Of a stretch of DNA of 64,000 nucleotides, positions 54,001-64,000 are shown one piece after another. Source of the DNA: Zea mays (lineage: Eukaryota > Streptophyta > Magnoliopsida > Poales > Poaceae). Both the position numbers and the translations under genes were made by a program. Numbering within the stretch: the stretch's first letter is position 1; each line of letters starts with the position of its first letter. Location: contig NC_050100.1 of assembly GCF_902167145.1 (NCBI RefSeq), positions 188,411,439-188,475,438 on the forward strand, given 5' to 3'. Below the pieces are notes generated by a model that saw only the letters and a program-made list of their open reading frames with translations, made no database searches and was not told the DNA's origin.

Positions 54001-54148
54001 TATCACCAGTGTCTTCAGATAAACCTTAAAAAATCTCCCTAGTAATTTTCTCCGTATTTGTCTTTGCTATTGACTCAAGAAACCCAAGATTCTTCTCCTC
54101 AGAAAGGCTTAGTTTTGTTTCGGCGACAACTTTGTTATCTTGAGGCAT
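51006..54148 (-). pseudogene. Z3 antisense three-exon gene (aORF), inactivated
   Basis: Exon 1 is 54148-52098, exon 2 is 52024-51232 and exon 3 is 51160-51006, with GT-AG borders at the same places as Z1 and Z2. Motifs include KTNTEKITREIF, EDRPWRPSHAVFGKSSIKQ, FRSFFKARLRFPLSKFVVEVLK, RDLVQEHVAYRIWPL and PKRKKVKVLTHR (basic, NLS-like). Exon 3 ends LNEAAKAVLKEE. Stops lie near 54026, 53447, 52478 and 51809. It retains clear homology over its whole length with Z1. Function unknown. Confidence 0.8.
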
Positions 54149-54291
54149 CTTCGGAAATGTTGAAAACGTGCTCTTAGAGCCGAAGCTAAAAAATCTAAAA
54201 AGCCAGCTAAGCGATGGTAGGCAAGATCTAAAAATTGGGAAAGCAAGAGCAGATGGCAAGAAACGTGCCAAACGTGCTCGCGGCGTGCTCT

Positions 54292-54299
54292 TATTTATA
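54292..54299 (-). promoter_or_regulatory. TATA box for the Z3 antisense gene
   Basis: TATAAATA on the minus strand, 144 nt upstream of the ATG at 54148. Confidence 0.6.
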
Positions 54300-54404
54300 C
54301 GCCTAGTGCGTCGAAAATTGGAGAACCCCACTTGTCAGTGACTGTTGCTATTCTAGCAAAGAGAAGATGTTTTTTCGGACCTTCGGCTTAAGGCCTTCGT
54401 CCAT

Positions 54405-56014
54405 TGAAAGTCGCCTAGAGGGGGGGGGGGGTGGATAGGCGAAACCTGAAAATTAAAACTTTATCCCCCAACTAGATCCTTTGATTAGTGGTTAGAACAA
54501 GATGAACAACTTATCGGAGTATAAAAACTAAGTTCTTGCTAGAAAAGAGTATAGCTTTCAAATAATGCGGAAGTGATAAATCAATACAACTAATAATTCT
54601 ATGATAACGAAGCAAGAAAGCTTAGATGAAAAAGAGCACTAACTCAAGTTCTTTTCTTGCGGAGTGTTGCTTCACTTAAATGAGATTTTAACTTGAAGCA
54701 ACACCAAATGATATGAGCAAAGAATAGAGCAAGAGAACTTAGAGTAAGGGAAAGCAAACAAATCACAAGCAAAAGCACAATGAACACGGGTGATTTGTTT
54801 TACCGAGGTTCGGCCCTCGAAGGCCTAGTCCCCGTTGAGGAGTCCACTTAAGGACGGGTCTTTTTCAACCCTTTCCCTCTCTCCCGATCACACAAGGATC
54901 GGCGAGCTCTTCTTCTTCTCAAGGATCACTCTCGATCCCACAAGGACCACCACAATCTTTGGTGTCTCTTGCTAGCTTTTACAAGCCTCCAACACTTTGG
55001 AGGAAGTTCGAATGGGAGTCAAAAACTCCACGCGCAAATGAACACAAAGATGTAGCACACACTATCTCTCAATGAATCTCACAAGGCGCTAGGTCTAAAC
55101 TCAATTGAGTAGCTCTCAATTGCTTGCTCTCTCTTTTGTGGCACTTGTGTTGGTTGTAGTGGACTAAATCTTGTGTATAGGATGGATCAATGAATATATG
55201 TGGTTGGGAGGGCTTGAGTATGTCAACTAGATGACTTGGAACGTTGCTTGGGCTCCCTCACCTTGAAGTGGCCGGTTGGGGTGGTATTTATAGCCACCAT
55301 CCAATTTTGTAGCCGTTGGAGAAGCTGCTGGCGATGGGCGCACCGGACAGTCCGGTGCACACCGGACATGTCCGGTGCGCCAGCGACGTCATCCTATCCG
55401 TTGGGGTTGGAGCTGGTCGACCGTTGGAGGCTTTGTCCTCATGTGGCACCGGACAGTCCGGTGCAGCACCGGACAGTCCGGTGCCCCTCTGACTTCTGCT
55501 CTGCCACTCTGAATTCAACTGTACACTTTGCAGAGTCGACCGTTGCGCGCGGATGACCGTTGCTCCGCTGTCACACCGGACAGTCCGGTGTACACCGGAC
55601 AGTCCGGTGAATTTTAGCGGAGCGACCTCCACTTTCCCGAAGCTGGCCAGTTCAGAGCCGCTTCACTCTGGAGCACCGGACACTGTCCGGTGGTGCACCG
55701 GACAGTCCGGTGAATTATAGTGGGCTGCGCCTGAGAAACCCGAAGGTGAAGAGTTTGAAGGCAATCCTCCCTGGTGCACCGGACACTGTCCGGTGGCACA
55801 CCGGACAGTCCGGTGCGCCATACCAGGGAGCACTTCGGTTTCTCTTTGCTCCTTTCTTTTGAACCTTGTCTTGTTCTTTTTATTGGTTTTGAGTTGAATC
55901 TTTGGCACCTGTAGAACATGTAATCTAGAGCAAACCAATTAGTCCAATTGTTTGTGTTGGACATTCAACCACCAAAATCATTTAGGAAAAGGTTTAAAGC
56001 CTATTTCCCTTTCA
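54405..56014 (-). repeat. S3 3' LTR (left copy)
   Basis: 1,610 bp with a run of 12 G at 54420-54431. CACCGGACAGTCCGGTG-type palindromes are at 55340-55820. A minus-strand TATAAATA is at 55285-55292. Confidence 0.87.
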
Positions 56015-59000
56015 ATCTCCCCCTTTTTGGTGATTGATGCCAACACAAACCAAAGCAAATATATAAGAGAATAATTGAACTAGTTTGCATAGGATAGGTG
56101 CAAAGATTGCTTGGAATTAAACCAATATTCATTTCATAAAATATGCATGGATGCTTTTCTTTGTTTTTGACATTTTGGACCATGCTTGCACCTCAAGTTT
56201 TGTTTTTGCAAATGTTTTGGAAATTCTTTTTCAAAGTGTTTTGCAAAACAGTCAAAGGATAAATGAATAAGATTTTGAGAAGCATTTTCAAGATTTGAAA
56301 TTTTCTCCCCCTGTTTCAAATGCTTTTCCTTTGACTAAACAAAACTCCCCCTTAATGAAATTCTCCTCTTAGTGTTCAAGAGGGTTTTAAGATATTGATT
56401 TTGAAAATACTACTTTCACCCCCTTTAGAACACAATAAGATACCAATTTGAAATTTACCAATTGAAAATTATTAGTTTTCTAAAACTAGGTGGTGGGCGG
56501 TGCGGTCCTTTTGCTTTGGGCTAATACTTTCTCCCCCTTTGGCATGAATCGCCAAAAACGGATACTTTGAGCCCTTAAATAACTACTTTCTCTCCTTTGG
56601 CAAATAAAACATGAGTGAAGATTATACCAAAGACGGAGAGACGGCGGGATACCGGCAAAGAGTGGATAATACCAATGGAGTTGAGTGGAAGCGATGTCTT
56701 TGCCGAATACTCCATTTCCCTTTCAATCTAAGACTTAATACATGAGATGCTCATGAAAACATATTAGTCTTAGCCTTGGCACACAATGAAGATAAGAAAT
56801 ATGCAAATGTACCAAAGGAAAGAGACATGATTAAAAAAAAGGATATGTCAATTAAGCTTAAACAATTCTATACAATATAGATTGCTCCCCCTAAATATGT
56901 GCATAGGGAGGAAAACAAATATTTGGTCTAAAATGCCAAGTGCATATAATTAGGTTAATGAGACCATGTCTATATCATAAAGAGTGTAAAGTGCATTGTG
57001 TCATAGTATAAGTGTGATGCTCATGACATTTTATGCACTTATGAAAGCATGTTATAAATATCTCAAGCATTTACCCTTAAGGATTTCAAGGAGACTTAAG
57101 GACCATCCACCTTTTGGAACAAAAGGCAGCTTATCCTCGTTACAAGGTTAAGCTTTAAGCTCCTTGACAATAAAATTACTTCACCCAGTTTAAACAAAGA
57201 TGTAAAAATGAATGTTTGAGAAGCTAAACTAGGTATGAAGCAGGGTTAATGCATGAACATGCTTTCTCTTCCTTTTATACAAGATATGCAAGGAATGTAG
57301 GAAGATTTAGGTACATGTATGAATAAGATTGAATAGTTTTACCCTTTTGTACCTTCACATAGAGATGCTCTCTTCATTGTGCTTTGTCCTTAGTCTTAGT
57401 CACTTAAGACCTATACTCAAGACAATGTATGAGAATATTTTGCACAAGAGAGAGTTCTACAACTTGTGATTCTTTTCTAAGTTATGTTATTATATATCAA
57501 GAAGATCACAAATTGCATAAATATATCATGAATTCTCCTTTTAACTTAGTGCATATCAAGATAGATGTCGATTGAAATTACCAATTGAAATCAAATTGAA
57601 ATTGCATGAAGCACTAAGAAGCATAAGTGATAATTGAAGTTATTCAATGATCAAACAACAGATGCGATCAAAAGAACAACATAGACATTAATTTTTTTTT
57701 TAAAACAAGCTCAAATATAGGAGAATCCAATAGACATGCTACTTTAATATTGAAAGCTACAATCCTTGATAAAGGAGACATTATTTTACCAAGATGGATT
57801 GAAATGTAGTAACATGCCTTATGAGAAACTTGTTCTCATACAAGAGACTATATGAGTTTACTAAGGTAGCGTGCTGGTCTCAATATAACAAAGATATAGA
57901 AATAGGCTCCCCCTAAAGATATGCATCAAGAATGAAGGGCAATTGAAAGAATTTGGTGGATGCACTCATTGTTAAAGGCAAATAGGGAGAAGCACTATTT
58001 ATCTTTGATCAAGGCTTATAGGATCTGCAATAAACAACTTAAGCCTTGTATTCTCACAATGAAAAAGATTTAGAATACTCACAACCACACCATTGATGCT
58101 TTTGACAAACTTATTGTCCAAGTAGGTGTTGTTTCACTTAATGTCTTTCTCTTTCATGTGAGTGTCCTCCCTTTGTAGTTGTTCCTTTTTCCTTCCAAAC
58201 TTATTGAAAATACTCAAGAAAGATGTTAATAGCACAAGGGAGTAAATGATGAATGATGGTTTCTTTAGATAGAAGATAAGAACAATTCATCATCCATAAG
58301 TCACATAGACATGAAGTAAATTTCTTAACATTAGTGCATATCAAAAGAAATATGCACTCTCTAAACATTTTGATCAATCACAGGAAATTTACTTCTTCAT
58401 ATTGAATTTATTAATCATCACTTGGAGGCAAGTCAATATGAGAACATATATAGCAAAGGTATGAAATAGATTCTAATGGATAAGTGCATTTATGAGAATG
58501 TGATTGAATGCACATCAAGACAAATTTAGTACTCCAAAGAATCTATTCTTCAAGAATGATAATTTAGAGAGAATAACCATTGAAGGGAACTATATTAAAG
58601 AGATGAGTTCCCATACCTTTGCTTTTACCTTTCTTCCTTTTTGGTGAAGAGTACCCTTTGAGGCTTGTGGCTTTAACCTTGCACTTACTCTCTTGTAGAT
58701 TTTCATAAGTAGACCCAAGAGAAATGTTAAAAGCAGCACAAGCACTAGTTTCCCTTTTTGTAATCATTTTGATAAGGAATGAAAAACTAGATTACTAAAA
58801 GCATGGAAACTTCATAGCATGAACTAGATTATCAATAGAAGATGTTATGCCAATTTTAACTCATAAAACAAGCATAACCAATCCTTTAAGATCATGGGAA
58901 TAAATCTAATTCATGATATGGAAAGCGATAAATGAAGAAGAATCATATCCAATTTAAGCAATAAAACATACAACATAAATTATTGGATTGATTTTTCTTG

Positions 59001-59681
59001 ACATGATAAATTACGCATCCTCAAAGAGAAATTTATTCCTATAAGTGAGACTACTTAAATTACTTAGATAAAAACATTAGTCTCACTTTTCTAGCTATAG
59101 AGAGAATTTTCCTTTTATAAGTGTCCCAAGCATTTGAATTCCTTACATGACGCTTTATTCTTTTAAGAATATGAAATATCTCTCTATATCTAGAACAAGG
59201 CAATAATAGAATAATTAGTGTAAACCTTGCCATGGGAAATAGCAACAATTTTAAAGCATGTAGATTGTCATAATATAGAAATGAAGAATATGCAATCTAC
59301 CATATGGGAGGAATTTCTTCAAAGAATGGTGACATAAATTTAAAAACATCTTAAGTGCTTCCTTTTTCTATGTGACTACACAAGACACATAAGAAATGAT
59401 AATTTAAGATACTTGCACTTAAAAGCATAAGTGTTACCATCCTTTGACAGTCCTCCATGTTGTAGGCCTTGATTTTCCACACATGATGATTCTTCAATTC
59501 CTACAACATCAATATCTTCCCCGAGATGATATGGGATTTGGATACAATAAATTGAAGTAACCTTGGGTCAATCTTGAATATGTAGATCATTTGAAGATTG
59601 ATAGCTTGAGTTGATAAGAATTGAATTAACTCCCTCAAGCGCCCCAAGGCTTCATACCATCTCCTTCTCCTACAAAGCTTG
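56015..59681 (-). other. S3 long non-coding region between gag and the 3' LTR
   Basis: 3.7 kb, AT-rich, no domain or long ORF on either strand. CTCCCCC tracts (minus-strand GGGGGAG) occur near 56306, 56346, 56532, 56884 and 57908. The 60-70 codon ORFs are not supported. Confidence 0.7.
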
Positions 59682-61565
59682 TTAAGCATATTTTGGTACC
59701 CATCGCTTGATGGGTCTGTTAAGGTTAGTAAACAAAGATCTAGGAACCCAAATGTCCTTTGTGCTAGCGCTTGGTAAACTCGTTACCTTTCTAGCACAAG
59801 TTACAATCTTGGGTTGCCTAGTTATATATGAATCAAATGACAAGTTAGGAGTGAGATTTTTACCAATGGGGCAATCTTTGCATTGATGTCCCTTCTTTCG
59901 GCATGTGTAGCATAGGCGTTTTCCAAGTTTCGAAGATTTCTTCTTTCCTTGTTTGTTGCTTGCTACATGGTTAGTAAAAATTTTCTTTTCTAACCCTATG
60001 CCTCTTTGTTTTAAATGGGGACAAGATCTAAGTGAGTGTCCCTTTTTGGAGCATTTAAAACAAAGTCTATCATCCTTGTTAATAATCAAGCCATTTTTAA
60101 TGTGGGGACATGACCTAAACAGGTGTCCCTCTTCAAAGCATTCACTGCACTTCTTATTTATCTTAGTGTGAAGTGTGGCTTGATCATTACCTTGGATGTT
60201 ACCTTTTGTGGAGGCGAGGTTGAGGCTTTTGGAGGAGGTATTGAATTTCATCTTTTGTTTCTTCCTCTTGGCAATCCTTAAGTCCTTGACATTTTCTTCA
60301 AGGGATGTAGTGCATGCCACGGTTGTTCCCGTCTCAAGCTTCTTCACCATGTGATCACGGTTATCTTGAGAAGGTCGAGCAATGCACTTCCCTTTAAGTT
60401 GTGTCAAGCTCATCTTTAGCCTCTCATTTTCTTCTTTGAGCTTTTGATAGGTATCATCATTTGTTCCTACAAATTCTAGCTCAAAGGAAGATTTGCTTGT
60501 CGACGAACAACAAGCATTAGCACATGGTAATATAGTTTCTATTTGAATACATGTGCATGAGTGAGGTTGTTGAGATTTTAAGTTTTCTATTACAACCTCA
60601 TGAGCAATGTTTAATATGATATGATCATCTCTAAGATTTTCATGAGAACGTAGAAGCATATCATATTTATGTTGAAAAGCTAGATTTTCAACTTTTAGCT
60701 TTTCTACTTGGTTCTTAAGCAAGGTATTCCTATTTACTAATTGAGCGATACAATGTAAAGCGTTATCTTGCTCAATTGAAATAGTTTCATACCTTTGAAC
60801 CAAATCAACATGAGAGCGCTTTAGCTCCTCATGTTCTTTAGTCAACTCGTCAAAGTGTAGCATTTTCATGGAGAGAATATCTTCTAGCCTTTGACGAGCT
60901 TCGCTTTGCTCTCTCGCTCTTTCTAGAAGTTTGAGCATGACCGCCTTATCTTCTTGGCTTAGGCGAGCGTAGAGTTGCACAAAGCTCCTTTCTTCCTCCT
61001 CATCCTCATTTGTGCTTCCGCTATCATTTTCATTAGCCACACAACACATGTGGGAATCAAAATGGAAAGACAAACCTTTTGGAGAGGTGGATTCATCGTT
61101 TGGTCTCCATCGTTCATTTTCCTCTTCCTCCTTGCAAGGGTTAGTATCACAAGTACCAAAGGAAGTAGAAGCACAAAATGGACTATCATAATAGGACTCA
61201 TTAAATTTGCTTCTAATTCTAGTCCAAATATCATGCGCATCATGGATTGATTCGTCATAATTTGATATGAAGGCACGATAATCTTCTTTACTAAGAGAAT
61301 TAGTCAAGATGTCAAAAGCTAGATAATTTAATTGATAACATCTTTGATCCTCCTCGGAAACAATTTCTTTATTATAACTAGAAGTGAAGATACTCTTGTC
61401 TATAATTTGTTCTAATCGTGGATCTATGGTTCTAAAAGCTTTTAGCACACTAGTAGACCATGAATCATAGTTAGAACAATCATCAAGTAAAATCTCAAAA
61501 GTTACCTCCTTCCGAGTTGTGTTCTCCTGGGTCTTCTTGTTCTTTTGGGATCTTCTCCGAGCCAT
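59682..61565 (-). CDS. gag: S3 Gag (three zinc knuckles)
   Basis: 627 codons from ATG 61565 (MARRRSQKNKK); a GTG one codon upstream is not needed. The copia-like N-terminal domain at about 20-130 includes EILLDDCSNYDSWSTSVLKAF and HDIWTRIRSKFNES. A coiled coil is at about 205-335. Three CCHC knuckles lie near residues 475-555: CSECFEEGHLFRSCP, CFKCSKKGHSLRSCP and CYTCRKKGHQCKDCP. The C terminus has DIWVPRS and KRWVPKYA, like S1 and S2. It is intact, and the presumed role is RNA packaging. Three knuckles are more than in S1 (two) or S2 (one). Confidence 0.87.
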   Translation of the reverse strand: MARRRSQKNKKTQENTTRKEVTFEILLDDCSNYDSWSTSVLKAFRTIDPRLEQIIDKSIFTSSYNKEIVSEEDQRCYQLNYLAFDILTNSLSKEDYRAFISNYDESIHDAHDIWTRIRSKFNESYYDSPFCASTSFGTCDTNPCKEEEENERWRPNDESTSPKGLSFHFDSHMCCVANENDSGSTNEDEEEERSFVQLYARLSQEDKAVMLKLLERAREQSEARQRLEDILSMKMLHFDELTKEHEELKRSHVDLVQRYETISIEQDNALHCIAQLVNRNTLLKNQVEKLKVENLAFQHKYDMLLRSHENLRDDHIILNIAHEVVIENLKSQQPHSCTCIQIETILPCANACCSSTSKSSFELEFVGTNDDTYQKLKEENERLKMSLTQLKGKCIARPSQDNRDHMVKKLETGTTVACTTSLEENVKDLRIAKRKKQKMKFNTSSKSLNLASTKGNIQGNDQATLHTKINKKCSECFEEGHLFRSCPHIKNGLIINKDDRLCFKCSKKGHSLRSCPHLKQRGIGLEKKIFTNHVASNKQGKKKSSKLGKRLCYTCRKKGHQCKDCPIGKNLTPNLSFDSYITRQPKIVTCARKVTSLPSASTKDIWVPRSLFTNLNRPIKRWVPKYA

Positions 61566-61600
61566 CACTTCGAGTTGTTAGACTCAAGATGAAGTGCCTA

Positions 61601-61612
61601 GCTCTGATACCA
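61601..61612 (-). other. S3 primer binding site
   Basis: The minus strand reads TGGTATCAGAGC, identical to S2, two bases from the 5' LTR. Confidence 0.78.
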
Positions 61613-61614
61613 AT

Positions 61615-63219
61615 TGAAAGTCGCCTAGAGGGGGGGTGGATAGGCGAAACCTGAAAATTAAAACTTTATCCCCCAACTAGATCCTTTGATTAGTGGTTAG
61701 AACAAGATGAACAACTTATCGGAGTATAAAAACTAAGTTCTTGCTAGAAAAGAGTATAGCTTTCAAATAATGCGGAAGTGATAAATCAATACAACTAATA
61801 ATTCTATGATAACGAAGCAAGAAAGCTTAGATGAAAAAGAGCACTAACTCAAGTTCTTTTCTTGCGGAGTGTTGCTTCACTTAAATGAGATTTTAACTTG
61901 AAGCAACACCAAATGATATGAGCAAAGAATAGAGCAAGAGAACTTAGAGTAAGGGAAAGCAAACAGATCACAAGCAAAAGCACAATGAACACGGGTGATT
62001 TGTTTTACCGAGGTTCGGCCCTCGAAGGCCTAGTCCCCGTTGAGGAGTCCACTTAAGGACGGGTCTTTTTCAACCCTTTCCCTCTCTCCCAATCACACAA
62101 GGATCGGCGAGCTCTTCTTCTTCTCAAGGATCACTCTCGATCCCACAAGGACCACCACAATCTTTGGTGTCTCTTGCTAGCTTTTACAAGCCTCCAACAC
62201 TTTGGAGGAAGTTCGAATGGGAGTCAAAAACTCCACGCGCAAATGAACACAAAGATGTAGCACACACTATCTCTCAATGAATCTCACAAGGCGCTAGGTC
62301 TAAACTCAATTGAGTAGCTCTCAATTGCTTGCTCTCTCTTTTGTGGCACTTGTGTTGGTTGTAGTGGACTAAATCTTGTGTATAGGATGGATCAATGAAT
62401 ATATGTGGTTGGGAGGGCTTGAGTATGTCAACTAGATGACTTGGAACGTTGCTTGGGCTCCCTCACCTTGAAGTGGCCGGTTGGGGTGGTATTTATAGCC
62501 ACCATCCAATTTTGTAGCCGTTGGAGAAGCTGCTGGCGATGGGCGCACCGGACAGTCCGGTGCACACCGGACATGTCCGGTGCGCCAGCGACGTCATCCT
62601 ATCCGTTGGGGTTGGAGCTGGTCGACCGTTGGAGGCTTTGTCCTCATGTGGCACCGGACAGTCCGGTGCAGCACCGGACAGTCCGGTGCCCCTCTGACTT
62701 CTGCTCTGCCACTCTGAATTCAACTGTACACTTTGCAGAGTCGACCGTTGCGCGCGGATGACCGTTGCTCCGCTGTCACACCGGACAGTCCGGTGTACAC
62801 CGGACAGTCCGGTGAATTTTAGCGGAGCGACCTCCACTTTCCCGAAGCTGGCCAGTTCAGAGCCGCTTCACTCTGGAGCACCGGACACTGTCCGGTGGTG
62901 CACCGGACAGTCCGGTGAATTATAGTGGGCTGCGCCTGAGAAACCCGAAGGTGAAGAGTTTGAAGGCAATCCTCCCTGGTGCACCGGACACTGTCCGGTG
63001 GCACACCGGACAGTCCGGTGCGCCATACCAGGGAGCACTTCGGTTTCTCTTTGCTCCTTTCTTTTGAACCTTGTCTTGTTCTTTTTATTGGTTTTGAGTT
63101 GAATCTTTGGCACCTGTAGAACATGTAATCTAGAGCAAACCAATTAGTCCAATTGTTTGTGTTGGACATTCAACCACCAAAATCATTTAGGAAAAGGTTT
63201 AAAGCCTATTTCCCTTTCA
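61615..63219 (-). repeat. S3 5' LTR (right copy) with promoter
   Basis: 1,605 bp, matching the left LTR apart from a G-run of 7 instead of 12 and about two substitutions. The minus-strand TATA box is at about 62490-62497. Confidence 0.87.
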
Positions 63220-63268
63220 TCCATATCGCAATCTGAATTTATTACAAATCAATATTGCGAGGGGCTAC

Positions 63269-63978
63269 TGTTGGGGGCCATCGTCCTCCGAAGGTCCTCA
63301 AAAACATGATTTGACAATGTTTTCCAAGTGAAATATATGAACAGGTACCTTCGGACTCGGATCACAAGCATATGCGATACAGAGAGCATGGTCGGGACGA
63401 AGCCTGATCGAGACGAAGGGTGATTGGGACGAAGGACGAGTTGATCCCGAAGCTGTGCGCAGGAGAGCTTCGGCATGACAGCAGAAAAGGATACCGACTT
63501 AAAGATGAAAAGGCTATTTTGACCTCGATGGATTATTATAGAGTTATTAGCAAATGTAAAGGGCATGGGTGTAACTTTACATGGGCTGCGTCCCGTGCCT
63601 ATAAATAGATGAACAGAGATCTCACACTGTTCACGCTAATTTGTACTCGCTCATGCGTCACGCTTGTACTTTTGCCTTCTCTCAAGCCGAAGGTACAAAT
63701 GTGAATCAATGTTGTTTTTATTCATTCATGATAATATAATAAAGATATATATATAGATAATGTCATATGATTATTCATGTCATTTCTTATGTTCCATATG
63801 CTTCGTCTTTCATCATTATATACTGTAATGATGAAAGTATGTCCTTCATGACCTTTATCCAAAGATCGTTATATCCTAAGGGAAATAATGCTTCGAAGGA
63901 CGAAGGGCATTAAACAATAACCCCTTTTTGTGTTGCCTTGTTCTTAATTTATAGCATTTAAAAGCAAGTCCCCAACAT
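63269..63978 (+). repeat. Z3 3' LTR
   Basis: 710 bp, starting TGTTGGGGGCC and ending CCCCAACA, with TSD TTACC after it. TATAAATA at about 63599-63606. Confidence 0.88.
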
Positions 63979-63983
63979 TACCC

Positions 63984-64000
63984 TTATGACATCCAATTTG
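63984..64000 (-). mobile_element. P1 resumes after Z3
   Basis: Seventeen bases after the second TTACC. It continues the P1 LTR interrupted at 48346 and runs out of the window. Confidence 0.5.

Larger units (their letters stand above)
54405..63219 (-). mobile_element. S3: Sirevirus-like non-autonomous copia element (gag only), very young
   Basis: TSD TCCAT at 54400-54404 and 63220-63224. LTRs are 54405-56014 (3') and 61615-63219 (5'), differing by the length of a G-run and only about two substitutions noticed. The PBS beside the right LTR reads TGGTATCAGAGC on the minus strand (61612-61601), and the PPT next to the left LTR reads AAAAAGGGGGAGAT. It has one gag ORF and 3.7 kb of non-coding DNA, with no pol. 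Inserted in Z3 between its antisense promoter and 3' LTR. Confidence 0.88.
48347..63978 (+). mobile_element. Z3: Zeon/Cinful-like gypsy element with deleted gag, carrying nested S3
   Basis: TSD TTACC at 48342-48346 and 63979-63983. LTRs are 48347-49053 and 63269-63978, starting TGTTGGGGGCC. The PBS TTGGCGCCCACC is at 49054. The PPT GCGAGGGGCTAC ends at 63268. Its own length without S3 is about 6.8 kb. Gag has lost about 1 kb and the antisense gene carries stops. The LTRs differ at roughly 20-25 positions by eye (about 3 percent), much older than Z1. Confidence 0.9.

Overview
The window reads as a grass nuclear genome, most probably maize (Zea). The evidence is nested LTR retrotransposons of Ji/Opie-type Sirevirus and Cinful/Zeon-type, GT-AG introns in an RNA polymerase II RPB11-like gene, and Stowaway- and Tourist-like MITEs. 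Family names are recalled from knowledge; no database was searched. Boundaries, target-site duplications (TSDs) and splice sites were read by eye.

Left half (1-34996) is a large imperfect palindrome built from four copies or fragments of one NRPB11 gene. Copy A (plus, 16-534) is a 5' fragment. Copy L (minus, 28588 down to 1734) is full length, but its fourth coding intron carries a 23.4 kb retrotransposon stack and the acceptor of that intron reads AA. Copy R (plus, 29680-32942) has every exon and splice site but lacks the 5' UTR exon and promoter. Copy D (minus, 34830 down to 34139) is the mirror 5' fragment. Without the insertion the two arms are about 5.1 kb each, around a 1 kb spacer at 28514-29545.

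The stack in copy L has three levels. S1 (4332-27703, minus, gag-only Sirevirus-like, TSD TCAGT) contains S2 (5950-22849, plus, Ji/Opie-like with gag and pol, TSD GTTTG). S2 contains Z1 (12074-19576, plus, Zeon-like, LTRs apparently identical, TSD GTATC). Z1 splits the S2 pol exactly between the two TSD copies.

Right half (35357-64000) starts with a Tourist-like MITE. A second stack follows whose outer members do not close inside the window: Z2 (minus, Zeon-like, from 35690) is interrupted by G1 (plus, Tat-lineage gypsy, from 40690), which is interrupted by P1 (minus, long LTR, from about 46450). P1 is interrupted by Z3 (48347-63978, plus, Zeon-like, TSD TTACC), which is interrupted by S3 (54405-63219, minus, gag-only Sirevirus-like, TSD TCCAT). 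P1 resumes at 63984.

The most interesting shared structure is a three-exon gene on the antisense strand of all three Zeon-like elements. It has its own TATA box 130-150 nt upstream of its ATG and conserved intron positions. It is open in Z1 (about 1,013 codons) and decayed in Z2 and Z3. Its product resembles what I recall as the 'putative gypsy-type transposon' domain and its function is unknown. The Sirevirus-like elements share a second set of signals: CACCGGACAGTCCGGTG-type palindromes in the LTRs, a C-run/CTCTAGGCGAC-like LTR terminus, and many PPT-like GGGGGAG tracts.
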